NCBI GenBank assembly: GCA_032622095.1
Contig: CP136063.1
Location: 35,504,106 to 35,568,105 of the forward strand
Reading direction: 5' to 3'
Length of the DNA stretch: 64,000 bases
Source: Siphonodentalium dalli
Taxonomy: Eukaryota; Mollusca; Scaphopoda; Gadilida; Siphonodentaliidae
The translations under genes were made by a program, and so were the position numbers. This document shows positions 34,616 through 46,547 of the stretch, in pieces; the first letter of the stretch is position 1; every line of letters begins with the position of its first letter. Under the pieces are notes generated by a model that ran no database searches, was not told where the DNA came from, and worked only from the letters and a program-made list of their open reading frames with translations.

Positions 34616-35164
34616 TTGATAAAACATAACAATAAGCCATGTAAAACTTCCTTTGATTTTCAACTTTTACCAAGTTTGGTTTTCAAAGTTTGATTATACC
34701 AATAAAACTTCACTATAGTCATTCTGTCTATATAACTGAACTTGTCATAATTCAAAAGAAGTATTAATGGCGACATTATTTCATGTGAATCTATGGCTTG
34801 TTTTATCACAATCTAGACATTGATCTAAACACAATTAAATGTGCAAATAAAACAAATGAAAAACAAATCTGGACGGTGATATAAGGTGATAACAAAATGC
34901 ACTGAAGAAAAGCATGATCCGTTAGAGACTAGTTCCATTTTCATAGTAGTATGGGACTTGAAAGTTATTAACAACTGTTTCCGCCGGTTTTCGCATCTTT
35001 ATTACAGTTTTAGTGTTTTAAGGGGGGTGGGTGTCCAAAAATGGTCGGAAAAAACTGTCGAAAACGGAAATAAATTTGGCGGTGGGGTGGGTGGGTACAA
35101 GAAATGATCGAAAGGGAAAAAATGCCATACGTGCCTGAAATATTTTTCCGACCCCCCCCCCCCT
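34616..35164. other. No gene seen; G-rich stretch
   Basis: AT-rich sequence, then a GGGTGGGTG-type G-rich stretch (35021-35098) and a C tract at 35152-35163. The 35000-35160 part resembles 24830-24900. Confidence 0.5.
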
Positions 35165-37090
35165 GTGTGACCCAAAATTTTCTATTAAAGTTTTTTCTCT
35201 GTTGATAATTTATCACTGGGGTATCTTTATTGATATCCCGGTTGATGTCGATGTGTAACCTTTGGGGAACTTTTTTTTATTCAAGATGGCCGCTGAGTAC
35301 CAATTAGTAAAATTGTTTGAACATCTCGACCATGTCAGCGGCAATTCCGTATCAATAACACTAATTTTACATTAATACCTGTATTATGATATTACGTGAG
35401 GAATAAAATGAACTGGACAAATTCGATGACAAATACTTGAGATGGCTGCCAAAATGGCTGCTCTAATTTTACTGTAACGAAGTTAGGTTTTCACCTTTCG
35501 TTTATCAGCGCGTCATTTCATTTCGTTTTTGTTCACCTATCAACCCTTCGCCTCATTCATAACATCACCCGTTTGGAAACTTTGGTTCGCTATATATCAG
35601 TATTTTATTCGCGCAAGTAATATTATTTGTCATGCTATTCATTGTGGATTGCTAGCACATGGTTTACTGGTGACGTCACGATCCAGAAGCTTAACTTCCG
35701 GTTCGTGAAATCACTGCGCACTTGGTTAGATACGGTTACTAGGAACGCACTGCGTGCCCTCCAAGAGTATTGAACGCAGTGTGTACCCAGTAAGGGAACG
35801 CAGTCTTATGAGGGAAAGCAGTCACGTGACCGTAGGAAACGTACTGCGTGCTCTCGAAGGAACGCAATCCCGGGGTATAAAATACTTCCCCCTTCCGTAA
35901 TGGAACGCAATCTCACATTATTTTGGTCAGACGATACATTATAGCGATCTCAAACGTAACTACGTAGCAGTACGAAGGTACGCCCGTTGTTGAGATAAGT
36001 CAGCCCATTGACCACATTTGAGCATGCATTCCGTTGGGAATTTCCGATTTATTTTTGTTACTAATAGTAATACTATTGTTTATCATGGATACAATCATAT
36101 GTATCCTGTGTTCGTGTTAAACTACCGTCTTTCACCCAACGTAAATATCCTTTGAGAAACTTATTTCTCACATTGAATATTGTTAGTAAAGCAATATCTT
36201 GAAGTATTCAACTAATATATGAATACAAATGTTGATAAACAATCGACATAACTAATGATAATTTATTAACATTAATTCTAATAGACAAAGCTCAGGACAC
36301 TCTGTTTATGTCCTATTCCATTACGGGAACGGTGGAGCAAGTAGAGAGCTAGCAGTCACAAATTGTACTCCATTGCATATACATGAAATAAGTACTACAT
36401 CATTAATAATAGATGTCAGTATAGTACAGAATAAATGAGTGATTTATAATTATTCAATTAATTCATTGAATTTAATTCTTCTCACCATTGAGACAGAACT
36501 TTCATTTAGAAGTGGGACTGGGCAACCAGGCATATTTAATTGCCCTAGTTGTCAAGTCAAGCTACTATACAATATCATATAGTTTTTATATACATACAAA
36601 GGTTACACTACCCATAAATGTTGCAGGACTACCAAGACAGTGCTATCGATATATAACGTTTTCTCGTTATTTTGCAACAACATGTTATTAGAAGAGAAAG
36701 AAATGAATTATATTGGCAAGTCAACATTGGTAAATTAAATAATTAATATACCTAGGAATTTTAGTTTATGTCATCAGTATCTTCCTCGCATGGTCGATGT
36801 GTCGGCACGCTCATAACCTACTTCCCGCATCACACGAACATAACATCGTGCAAGTTAAACCGGAATGCATTCACACACAACGTGTGGCCATGCGAGGAGC
36901 ATATGAAGCACATCAACATACCAGGAATTTTAGTATAGTCTCCGGAACTAGTGGCGACGGTCAATACAAATAACCCGCCCTCTCTAGACCAGTCGTAATA
37001 AGATATATTGAGCTCAGAAAGTGTGTCGTCAAGTACATGTCTCCATACACATACTTGTAAGTGGGCGCGTTTAGTACAGTCATGGTACGA
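35165..37090 (-). mobile_element. Truncated second Academ-like element (copy D)
   Basis: 35165-35471 matches the left terminus of copy A ('cccaaaattttctattaaag', 'gtgtaacctttggggaac', 'ttcaagatggccgctgag'). 36600-37085 matches copy A at 25700-26170, including the minus-strand Cys-rich tail region and the 'catacacatacttgtaagtg' segment. An insertion of about 1.1 kb (35475-36600) separates the two. Beyond 37090 the similarity stops at degenerate zinc-finger sequence. Confidence 0.7.
35735..35905 (+). promoter_or_regulatory. Promoter-like block: repeated GGAACGCA motifs and a TATA box
   Basis: Six GGAACGCA-like motifs (35742, 35772, 35795, 35835, 35858, 35902, the fourth as GGAAACGTACTGCG) surround CACGTG at 35823-35828 and GGTATAAAAT at 35875. 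The layout resembles a core promoter with an upstream repeated operator, perhaps an LTR or element promoter in the insertion within copy D. No following gene is recognised. Confidence 0.45.
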
Positions 37091-37109
37091 TACATCTAAA
37101 TTATTTACT

Positions 37110-37541
37110 GCATTCTCACGGGCGATCTCCTCGTGTGTATTCTTTTACGTTTAGTCAGGTGACTAGACTCAGTAAATCATTTATCGCACAGATCGAATTA
37201 TCACGGGCGATCCCCCACGTGGATCATCTTATGTTTCGACCGGTGACTCGAAAGTAAACGAGTTTGGATCCTCACGTAAAGTCACTCGATGAGTAGATAA
37301 TTTCTCGCGCGCATCGCATTGATACGGGCTATGTCCGGTGTGAATCATCTTGTACCAGTCACTTGACTGAGTAAATAGTTCTCGCACACATCACATCGGT
37401 ACGGACGATCCCCAGTGTTGATACGTTCATGTCTATTCATGTGACTCGACGTAATAAATAATTTCTCGCACACATCACATTGATAGGTCGATCCCCAATG
37501 TGGTTCCTCTGATGTGAAGACAGTTCATTCGACCTAGTAAA
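37110..37541 (-). pseudogene. ZNF-4 3' tail, degenerate fingers
   Basis: Minus-strand continuation of ZNF-4 with about five worn finger units ('ctcgcacacatcacattgat', 'gggcgatccccagtgt') broken by stops and small indels. It may once have extended the finger array. Confidence 0.7.
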
Positions 37542-38684
37542 TTATTTCTCGCCCATATCCCATTGATACGGGCGATCCCCCGTGTGGATCCTCTTATGAT
37601 TCGTCAGATGGCTCGACTCAGTAAATGATATCTCGCACACATCACATTGATACGGGCGATCTCCGGTATGGATCCTCTTGTGTTTCGTCAGGTCACCCGA
37701 CTGAGTAAATGATTTCTCGCACATATCACATTGGTACGGACGATCTCCTGTGTGGACCCCTTTATGTATGGTAAGGCTAACCGAATGAGCAAATGATTTA
37801 TCGCACAACCCACACTGATACGGGCGTTCTCCAGTGTGGATCCTCTTATGCCTCGTCAAGTTACTGGACACAGTAAATGATTTCTCGCACAGATCACATT
37901 GATACGGGCGATCCCCTGTTTGTACCACCGTATGTCGAGTCATGCTAACCAGGTGGCTAAATAATTTCAAGCACACATCACATTGATACGGGCGGGCTCC
38001 AATGTGGATCCTCTTATGTCTCGTCGGATGGCTCGACTCAGTAAATGATTTCTCGCATACATCACATTGATACGGGCGATCTCCGGTGTGGATCATCTTA
38101 TGTTTCGTCAGGTCACTCGACTGAGTAAATGATTTCTCGCACATATCGAATTGGTACGGACGATCACTTGTATGGATCCTCTTTTGTTTCGTCAGGTGAC
38201 TCAACTGGGTAAATGATTTCCCGCACTCATCACATTGATATGGGCAATCTCCTGTGTGTATCATTTTATGTCTCGTCAGGCAACTCAACTGAGTAAATGA
38301 TTTCTCGCACACATCACATTGATAAAGGCCATCACCGGCGTGGATCCTATTATGTCTCGTCAGGACACTCGACTGAGTAAATGATTTCTCGCACACATCA
38401 CAATGATACGGACGATCACCTGTGTGGATCCTCTTATGTTTCGTCAGGACACGGGACTGAGTAAATGATTTCTCGCACACATCACATTGATACGGGCGAT
38501 CTCCCTTGTGAATTCTCTTATGCATGTTCATATTAACCAACTGACTAAATGATTTCTCACACACATCGCATTGGTACGGACGATCTCCTGTGTGGACCAT
38601 ATTATGTTTCGTTAGGTCGCTCGACTGAGTAAATGAGTTTTTGCTCACCCCACACTGAAATGAACCATTTAGTCCAGACGCCAA
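37542..38684 (-). pseudogene. ZNF-4: C2H2 zinc-finger gene, decaying
   Basis: A 380-residue open frame with 13 finger units, MASGLNGS leader (TTG or lost ATG at 38684). Of these, finger 1 lacks its second Cys (CGVSK), finger 6 has Gln for His (LTKQKRIH), finger 7 has Phe for Cys (YQFDMC) and finger 9 ends in Gln. The last unit is YQWDMGEK. Nine units keep the full set. The many lost zinc ligands together with a degenerate tail suggest relaxed selection, though the frame itself is open. The leader follows the conserved upstream block shared with the other ZNFs. It is arranged head to head with ZNF-5 around the copy C transposon. Confidence 0.75.
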
Positions 38685-38689
38685 GTCTG

Positions 38690-38812
38690 AAAAGGTCTCT
38701 ATTTTAGGAGTTAGTTCAACCGGTCACCAAGAAAATTTCCACGTGTTGCCTGTTGTGGGGGACTACAGTGCGGTCCATGCAAGGGTGGATGTAATTTCTG
38801 AAAGTGTTGCAA
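38690..38812 (-). other. Conserved upstream block of ZNF-4
   Basis: Reverse-strand copy of the block that stands upstream of ZNF-2, ZNF-3 and ZNF-5, from CACTTTCAG to GCGTCTGGACT. On the opposite (plus) strand it is open and reads NFHVLPVVGDYSAVHARVDV, similar in the other three copies without indels. It runs directly into the inverted repeat of transposon copy C. Confidence 0.7.
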
Positions 38813-39825
38813 TTTTTTTCTATTCATGGTTTTTAATTGAATTAAGCTTAAAATTACCATAAACTGAAAAATCAAACTACAGATGACAGTTTATGTCATG
38901 TTGACATTATTTTCCTCCAAAATCTTAGTAATAGATATATTATTCCACATCGCCACACAAGATTTTGGATATAAATACTATTTTCGAAAAAAATTTATTT
39001 AAGGGTTTTTTTTTGGCAAATATTTGCTTTCGTTTCAATTTATTTCTGAAACTGATGGCACACAGCTTGTAAACTCCCCAAAGAACTTCCTTGTGTTAAA
39101 GCGTAATAATTTTCTACAATAAACTGGGAAGTCAAATTTCCAGATAAAAACTTCAGATGGTGCCTCTAATTTGTAAAAATAATAACCCTCCCCCCTAAAA
39201 TTAGAAAATTGTCATTGTTTGCAGTTTCGTTAATAAGACTATTGTTCTGTATTATAACATGCAAATACACCCGTACCCGATCTTACCGTGTTCACAGTGT
39301 CATCGGAGGGTGAAGTTAGTACCGAGCTGTAGCTTTAAACTAAACCTTTGGATTGCATATAAGTATTAAAGACGGCTTCCACATCCACTAAGCGCAATCA
39401 GGCCATACGGATGTGGTCAATTTATATTTAGTTGCAGGACTTAAAACTCAAGTTTGAACAACTTCTGTATGTCTAAAAGTTCATACAACAACTGAAAAAA
39501 GTTAACTTTCATAGTTTCGTAAAGTAATATAACCCTGAGTTATAGGAATTTACATGGACAACAAGCTCTTAACTGGCATATTATTTTGTTGTGTGAAAAA
39601 GTTATTTTTCGCCATCATTCATCGTTATCAGCTTAAAATAACCATAAACCGAAAACTCGAACTAGCTATGACAAGTTATGGCTTTATGGCATTACTAATC
39701 ATCATTATGTTAAAATAAAGATTTCATATGTCGTAGCTACAACAAAATCTCTAATAGTTATACTGATTTCGAAAAATACACAATGAAGAGAATTTTTAGG
39801 GCTAAAATCAGCTTTCGATTCATTA

Positions 39826-40260
39826 ATGTTTTCTAACTGCCCGCTTTGTAATTTTCCGGAACAATTCCTGGTATCAAACCTTAATAATTTGCTGCATTTA
39901 ACTGAAGATTACAGTGATTTAATTGAAATGGAGACGAGTCCTCTCAAATTAATACTCGTTGCCAAAAAGTGTAAACTTTCGTTGAATTTCAAACGGTGTT
40001 TAATATGTCAGAAATTAAAAGACGAGAATCTGCGGAACGCCTCCGATTCTTGTTTGGAATCGTTTTCAGTTGCTCTGGATGTTCGTCGATCATCATCTGT
40101 GTCTGACTTACCAGCGTGGTTATCGACATTCCGTGAAGAATATGGAATTGACCTTAAAGATCTCAACATAAGTTTGCATAAGAGTTGTTTCTCCAATCTC
40201 CAGTTTCACAAGTTCTTCGGATCTCAGATTAGTCAAACAGCCCACATCCACGACTGTTGA
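39826..40260 (+). pseudogene. Academ-like protein, N-terminal part (copy C)
   Basis: 144-residue frame: CPLCNFPEQF, then CLICQKLKDENLRNASDS, LESFSVALDVR, and LHKSCFSNLQFHKFF. The pattern CxxCQ … LRkAT … Hk.CYs.. is the N-terminal Cys/His segment I know from this family. It ends where a TIR element interrupts the gene at 40320. Confidence 0.65.
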
Positions 40261-40319
40261 TCAGACAAATCCACAAGTTACAAGAGAATATTTTGACTTC
40301 AAAACTGTATGTCTTATAT

Positions 40320-42272
40320 CGTGGGTTGAGAGCAACAACCCGCCATCTACATATTTATGAAATGGAGATAAATCCATTCTAAAGTTTCATCTGTGAATAT
40401 ATTTATTGTATCATGCCGTTAAATAAATGATAGACACACATCAAACACAGATTCGGAAGTGCTATTAGATGGTAAATTTTGAACACATGTGTGACTTGAT
40501 TATTGGCCATAATTAGCTAATTTATACAGATGGCGCATTTGTGTTCTCACACAGCTCTGGCAATGTGGCAGCAATAAACAGCCAACTGCCAAATGGCGGC
40601 CTGTTGCTCACGGAGATGTGTGAAATGCCTCTATGGAAATTTAACTGCTGCTAAGACAGCTTGTGTTGTCTTTGCTATGGTGTGGTGGATTTAGTACCTT
40701 CGGAATTAAATTATTTGTTCTTTCAACAACATTGTTGTATGTAAACATGTGTGAGCATAGTTAGTTTAAAATTTAATGAATTATATACCAAATAAGTTTG
40801 ATTAAATGAACTTTGGTTAAAGTGAGAAATTGTGAATTGTGAATTGGAATTAATTGCGTGTTTTCTATTGAATGACAAAAATATTGAAATGTACAATAGA
40901 GGGTCCACTGGCATTTTATTAAAGATGGATTATCTCTTTAAATAACAAATTTTAAATAGTTGCGTGGGTATAACATAATACATATGAACTGAAGACCTAT
41001 GTCCGGAAAAGCTTCTATCAATTAATATTGATTTTATTTCGAATATTAAATCGGGCCCGTTATGTTACTATTTTTAGAAGCGACAATTCGGATGAGACCG
41101 TATTGTGATATAGAGCACTGGGCTGTTCCTACGACTACGCAACGAATGTCAAATGTCACAGATTGGTTGTTTGTATTGTTGTGTTCCACAGATATAAGCG
41201 ATAATGATTATAATTAACGTTTATTTGTGACAAAATTGCACAATATAATTTCTGGTCTCTGTTAACAGTAACCACTATTGTTCGTTAGCTGAACAAACAC
41301 ACCTTTTTAGACCAGAAAATATTCGAAATAAAATTAATATTAATCGATAGAAGCTTTTCCGGACAGGAGTCTTCAAATCTAATATTTTACACCCCGGTAA
41401 CTATATAATACATGTTTACAAAGAGATAATCCAACTTTAAATTAATTATTATAAACAGAATTGATTTTAAATTTGTTCATTGCAATCATTGCATGTTTGT
41501 TTAGTTTTTGTTGTGAATAATTTAATGTCAAACTACTCACCAATCAATCACTGAACATGGCAACACTACAATATCACGGCTAATTATACAAACAAACATT
41601 ATCTAAATTGGCATCAAAGGATAGCAATATAATACAGTAAATGCACAACGGTTACTAATAAATATCCCGATTCCAATTAAGATCAATAATTGTGGTGTCC
41701 ATCCAATCATCTTTATAATCCACAGCTTTGGCATATAGTTATTTTCGTTAAAAATAATGTTACTTTGTGAAACAGAACCAACTAAATGAAAAAAATGCCA
41801 ACAGCCAACATATTTAGGAATTTGATTTAATCTTTTATTAATCTGATACACTCCTTGATTAAATTAACAATTTATATAGTGTGACTGCGGGGACCATAAA
41901 CTTTTATTTTAAAATCTAATTTATTATGGCAGTATCCAACTGTGGGGTTTATTGCAGCATCTTATCACATCATTAGGATAATGTGATACAGATTATTTTC
42001 ACAACTCTCTGTTATCAGAATGACTCGGAGTTAATAGATTTAATGCAGCAAGAACCCGCCATATGAGCCAGGCAGATGGCAGCTTTATGCTCCAGTTTTT
42101 TAATGATATTTTCACTTGGCTGGTTGGTGCATCACAGTTTGACCCCTTGTGTGCGGGATTTCATGTTAATATTTTCACATATCCTAGATATCAACTAAAT
42201 AATGTCAAAAATGCATAAAAGTGATTTTATAAAAAAAAATTGCAGATGGAGGGTTGTTGCTCTCAACCCACG
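40320..42272. mobile_element. 1953-bp TIR element with ATAT target duplication
   Basis: Ends CGTGGGTTGAGAGCAACAAC and its reverse complement; the inverted match runs about 30 bp (to CCATCT). ATAT flanks both sides (40316-40319 and 42273-42276). It lies inside copy C's gene and itself contains a MITE-A copy. No transposase or known open frame is seen inside, so it is non-autonomous or worn. Confidence 0.85.
40919..41440 (-). mobile_element. MITE-A full-length copy, reverse orientation
   Basis: TTAAAGATGGATTATCTC at the left and GAGATAATCCAACTTTAA at the right, 522 bp, interior as in other copies but reversed. It is nested in the 40320-42272 element. Confidence 0.9.
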
Positions 42273-43148
42273 ATATGCACAAAGTTGTCTCACTTGGGTG
42301 CAAAGACATTAGTTCGGGTCAGTACATTTACATCTTGCGAAACTATCGAACAATGTGCGAAGGAAAAGGAGGATGACATTATGCGTGTTGGGTTTGACTT
42401 TTCGAAGTTGATAGCACTTGAGACAAGACATCACAGATTGTGTCATAGTAAATATCTGCTGGAGACCACCAACTCCAGTAACACTATTACCACACACGAT
42501 GTTGCACTGAAACATTTGATGAGTGTATTCTCCTGGACTTAGAAAAAGGTGTCACATATGATATGGGTCATCTACTATCAAAGTTCCTGGAAATATTACG
42601 ACAAATGGGCAAACCACAGTGTAGTACGGTCTACACTAAACAGAAACTGAAGGAAAAGATTGAACTGAATTACTCTGACAAAGTGTGTTTTATTGATAAA
42701 TCACGGACTAAACCTGAACTCGCGATCAGTAAATCCCTTAATATACAGAATGCCACCAACGTCGCAGCAAACACCAGGGTTATGCTCAAGGAACTGCAGT
42801 TATCGTCCAGTATTACACATGCTTTGGAACAGATTGAGAAAGATGGATTGAGAGTGCCAAGCAATATGAAATATGGGGCAGTGACACGAGGCGCTGGTGG
42901 TAATTTCAACAGCGGCAGAATCTGTAGGTGGATATAACCACGACGTGGTGAATATGGTGTTATATCAGGCCGCTGATCTCAGTTGGGGTTGCTTCGATGT
43001 GATCCGAAAGAAGGATGAACGCCAACCAGAAACCCATATTTCATTTGACAATACTATTCGTGTCTGTCCTAATCTCGGAGGGAAGCAACCAGGCCCAGTG
43101 CATCTAACTGGGAAGTGCGCATGTTCAATTACGCACAATACCGACTAA
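42273..43148 (+). pseudogene. Academ-like protein, second part (copy C)
   Basis: Frames 42240-42542, 42563-42937 and 42897-43148 follow one another: KEKEDDIMRVGFDFSKLIAL and HHRLCHSKYLLE, then GHLLSKFLEILRQMGKPQCS and TKQKLKEKIELNYSDKVCFI, then a changed frame. 'Hr.CHs.YL' and 'Y.t.kLK.ki...y.d.i.F' are the expected order in the family. At least two frameshifts. Confidence 0.6.
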
Positions 43149-43419
43149 GTTATTCGATTTAAATTTTGAGAGAGGTAAATCGGAATATGTTCCTGACTAG
43201 AGTGTATATCACGCTAGTGTCACTTATAGAATCAACGTGACGAAGACTAACATTGGATGATGTCCGATGGTTCCTGGTTCATCGACTGATTTTGAAACAG
43301 TATATACAATGACGAAACGATTCCAGAATTTTTCAGGACTCTTGGACAGAATTGGTCTTATGTAGCATACGACGAAGCAATATACTGAGAGGCTCATATG
43401 ATTAAATAGAGGAACCCTG

Positions 43420-44290
43420 GTGAATTTGATAACGACGATGGTAGGGATGCACAGAGCTATGAAGTGGCTTCGAGTACATTGTTATAGAAGCTGGGTGCAC
43501 GGTGGCGCCACTGTGAATTGGATTGTATGCGGAAAGTCGTATAACCGTGGAGTTCGTTTGCATAAGCTGATGAACAAAGCATTTGGACAGTTGAGGTGGA
43601 AGTCGTTTTAGACTGGCTTAGTTGCAACGAAGAACACATTGAACTGTCGCATCTAATTGACCATATTCTCGAAAAAGCCGATAGTGTGACGACGCAGTTC
43701 AGAGACTTGAAAGAATAGAGCAGGCAAAGCTTGCAGACAAGTGTTGACGAATTCAAATCAGCCGCAGAGCCGCTTTTCGAACAGTTTGACAAGTTTGTAG
43801 ATCATGGTAGGAAAGTGTCAAAACAATTATTTCTGGGACAACTTTGTCTCCGATCTCTCACAGTTGTTGCTTGATTATATTGCTGCTAAGCGCGATGACA
43901 ATATGTTGCCTGAAATTGGGACACCAGCAGAAATGATTCCTCTGGATAACATGTGTAAACATGTAAACTACGCCCGGTGGGGCCATTGTCAATGCAGCGG
44001 AGCCGAGACTAATGTTCGAGAAGAAACTGCATATAGCATTTGTCGTTTTTTTCCGAAAGACACATGCAAGCCTTTCTCTGAAGTTTGGCATGTTATTGCC
44101 ATAGAACAATCCATAAATATGGACGGTGGTAAATATCGGAATTTGTGTTGCCAGACTGCAGCTCTATACCGGTTCTATCTCACGCCCCATTCAAAATCCT
44201 CAGCTGCGTTGCAAACTTTGGAAATGAGTGGAATGCATGACTCGAACAGAACTTCACAAAATAAACATGGTCAACTTGTTATTCAATAAT
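43420..44290 (+). pseudogene. Academ-like protein, central part (copy C)
   Basis: Frames read YNRGVRLHKLMNKAFGQLRW (43540-43605), AAEPLFEQFDKFVDHGRK (43755-43810), FWDNFVSDLSQLLLDYIAAK (43828-43888), AEMIPLDNMCKHVNYARWG (43930-43985) and FSEVWHVIAIEQSINMDGGK (44075-44132). This matches the family pattern 'YnRGvRvHKL', 'Y.rW', and 'fs.vw.D.aIEQsiN.dgK'. Stops and frame changes break it. Confidence 0.65.
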
Positions 44291-45165
44291 TGGTCCCAAA
44301 AGATACCATTGTTATTGTCGCGTGACCAGCAATTGTTTCTTGCGGGTGGATTTCCAGATTCAAAGAATGTAATGTTTTTATCAAAGGATGGTTGCGGTTG
44401 GTCTGGGTTTCTTGAGTCCGACCGCGAAGAAACTGACTCAAGAATGTTCGTACACATGGGGCATGCAGCAAGTGAACTGCAAGTTGAAATAATCATTGTG
44501 TGGAGTGGTGATTCAGACGTTCTGGCGATGTGACCAATGTTTTGTATACTACTGGGTATACGAGAGTTATTCTTCCTAACTGGTAATGGCAAACGACGTC
44601 GATATATCCCAATGCATGATTGTGCGAAGGTTGTGGACAAGGACATGTCACTGATTATTCCAGCAGTTCATGAATTGAGCGGACGCGATTCGACAAACGC
44701 ATTCAGTTCTCTTTGGAAATTGAAATGGTTCAGAACATTGAAAGATCACGCAGATGTGGGAGGATTCCGAATAATGTGAGGGAAACATTTGTGTCTCTTG
44801 TTTCTTTGGTTTATTCCAACCGACATCCCTGGATGACTTGCGCTACGAAGAACGCGTAAGAAGCGACAAACTCCCTCCGACCATGGACACATTCAATTCG
44901 CACCCAAAACGCATTAACTATCAAACGAATATATGGACTCATGCTCCTTTCCCAATGTTGTTGCTGCCATTACCACGACCCAAATGGCTGGATACTTAAT
45001 AATTCTAATGGACACATTGTTCCGGAAATGATGTTACTCGCTCCATCTCCGACTGCCGTTCTCGAACTCACCATATGCAAGTACAAGTCCGATTACAGTA
45101 CATGACGTTGCCGTTGTAGGAAAGAGGATGTTCAATGCACCGATGCATGTGGCTGCGATCAATAA
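44228..45165 (+). pseudogene. Academ-like protein, nuclease-like and Cys-rich part (copy C)
   Basis: REETDSRMFVHMGHAASE then GDSDVLAM (44420-44532); after a stop, RYIPMHDCAKV, AVHELSGRDSTNAF (44660-44705) and KWFRTL. Then LPPTMDTF and INYQTNIWTHA (44875-44945), GWILNNSNGHIVPEMM, LELTICKYK and RCRCRKEDVQCTDACGCD (45065-45160). Acidic residues E..D and DSD plus an 'aLtGcD..saf' hairpin-like segment (here HELSGRDSTNAF) resemble FEN/XPG 5' nucleases. The Cys array parallels copy A's. Several stops show it is inactive. Confidence 0.7.
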
Positions 45166-46017
45166 CTGTGTGACAATAACTGTACGAGTGGCGAAAAGTG
45201 GCGAAAAATAAATTTTTTCCCAAAAAACAAAATGATTATATTGCCATTTCAGTGCTTGTTGTGAATGTAAATTCTTACAACTCAGGATTATATCACCGTA
45301 CAAAACTATGGAAGTTAACTTTTTCAGTTGTTGTATGAACTTTTAGACATTCAGAAGTTGTTCAAACTTGAGCTTTATGTCCTGCAACTAAATATAATAT
45401 GATCACATCCGTATGGTCTGATTTCATTATTGAATGATGAAGGACGTCTTGAATATTTATATGCAATCATTATGTTTAGCTTAAAGCTACAACTCGGTAC
45501 TAATTTGACCCTCCGTTAACATTGTGACAACGGTAAGATCGGATACGGGTGTACTTCCATTGTTATATTAAAAGAACAAGCGTCTTGTTATCAAAATTGC
45601 CAAAATGACAATTTTTAAATTTTAGGGGGAGGGTTATATTTTTTTCAAAAAATAATCCTTCCATGCATTATCCAAAGTTTTGTTCTGGCAATTTGACTTC
45701 TCAGTTTAAAGTTGAAAATTATTACACCTTAACATTCGAAATTCAGTAGGGAAATTACAAGCTGTGTGCTATCAGTTTCAGAAATAAATTGAAACGAAAG
45801 CGAATATTTGCCCAAAAAACGCACTTAAATAAGTTTTTTCTCGAAAATAGTATTTATTTTCCAAAATCTTGTGTAGCGATGTGAAATAAAATCTCTATTA
45901 CTACGATTTTAACGGGATATAACGCCAACATGACATAATCTGTCATCTGTAGTTTGATTTTTCAGTTTATGGTCAGTTTAAGCTTTATTCAATCAAAAAC
46001 CATGAATAAAAAAAAAT

Positions 46018-46145
46018 TGCAACACTTTCAGAAATTACATCCACCCTTGCATGAACCGCAATGTAGTTCCCCACAACAGGCAATAGGCGGAAATTTTCTT
46101 GGTGGCCGGTTGAACAGAACCTAAACAAAATTTCATGGCGTCTGG
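46018..46145 (+). other. Conserved upstream block of ZNF-5
   Basis: From TTGCAACACTTTCAG to ATGGCGTCTGGACT at 46135. It has the same order as upstream of the other ZNFs, about 400 bp before the finger frame. An ATG (MASGL) is kept here. On the minus strand it is open (45985-46170), with NFRLLPVVGNYIAVHARVDV. Confidence 0.7.
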
Positions 46146-46547
46146 ACTGAGTATTGGAGTATTCCGCCACAAAGGGGGGGGGGGGTTACAAAGTGATAAA
46201 TAAATCCAAAAGGGAGGGAGGGTGGATAAAATATAATCGAACGTCCAACTGTCAAAATTATTTTCAAATGACGTGAAGGTCAAGGCTGTTCCAGTTGTGA
46301 GATATGTTGTAATTTCCGGATCAAACGACGCCGGAAAGCGGGGTAGTCGCTGGGTGGGGAATAATTAATTATTATGCTTATAATATCCCTTTTAAACTAT
46401 GTATTGTGACATTGTTCTATTCCGCACCCCGCTGCTTAAGACCGCTTATCCAAACACCTTTTTTCTGGAAAGAAATATTTTTATTTTCATCTGATGGTGT
46501 CTTAACTTAACTATATCGATTGTCTGTTCGATAAATTTAACTCTTTC

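Larger units (their letters stand above)
38799..46031 (+). mobile_element. Academ-like element (copy C) between ~830-bp inverted repeats
   Basis: Left arm about 38799-39625 and right arm about 45190-46031 are inverted copies. Matched landmarks: 'ctgaaagtgttgcaattttt', 'aaactgaaaaatcaaactac', 'tttcgtttcaatttatttct', 'cacccgtacccgatcttacc', 'ccatacggatgtg' and 'agttcatacaacaactgaaa'. The gene between them (39826-45165, plus strand) is the same family as copy A. The inverted similarity continues outward through the conserved ZNF block into ZNF-4 and ZNF-5, so the true transposon end is uncertain. Confidence 0.75.

Noticed and set aside
35475-36600. LTR retrotransposon
   Set aside because: A TATA-bearing promoter-like block is present, but I see no second LTR, primer-binding site, gag or pol.
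43420-44290. Intact host gene between 43 and 45 kb
   Set aside because: The pieces align in order with the transposon family of copy A but are split by several stops and frameshifts.
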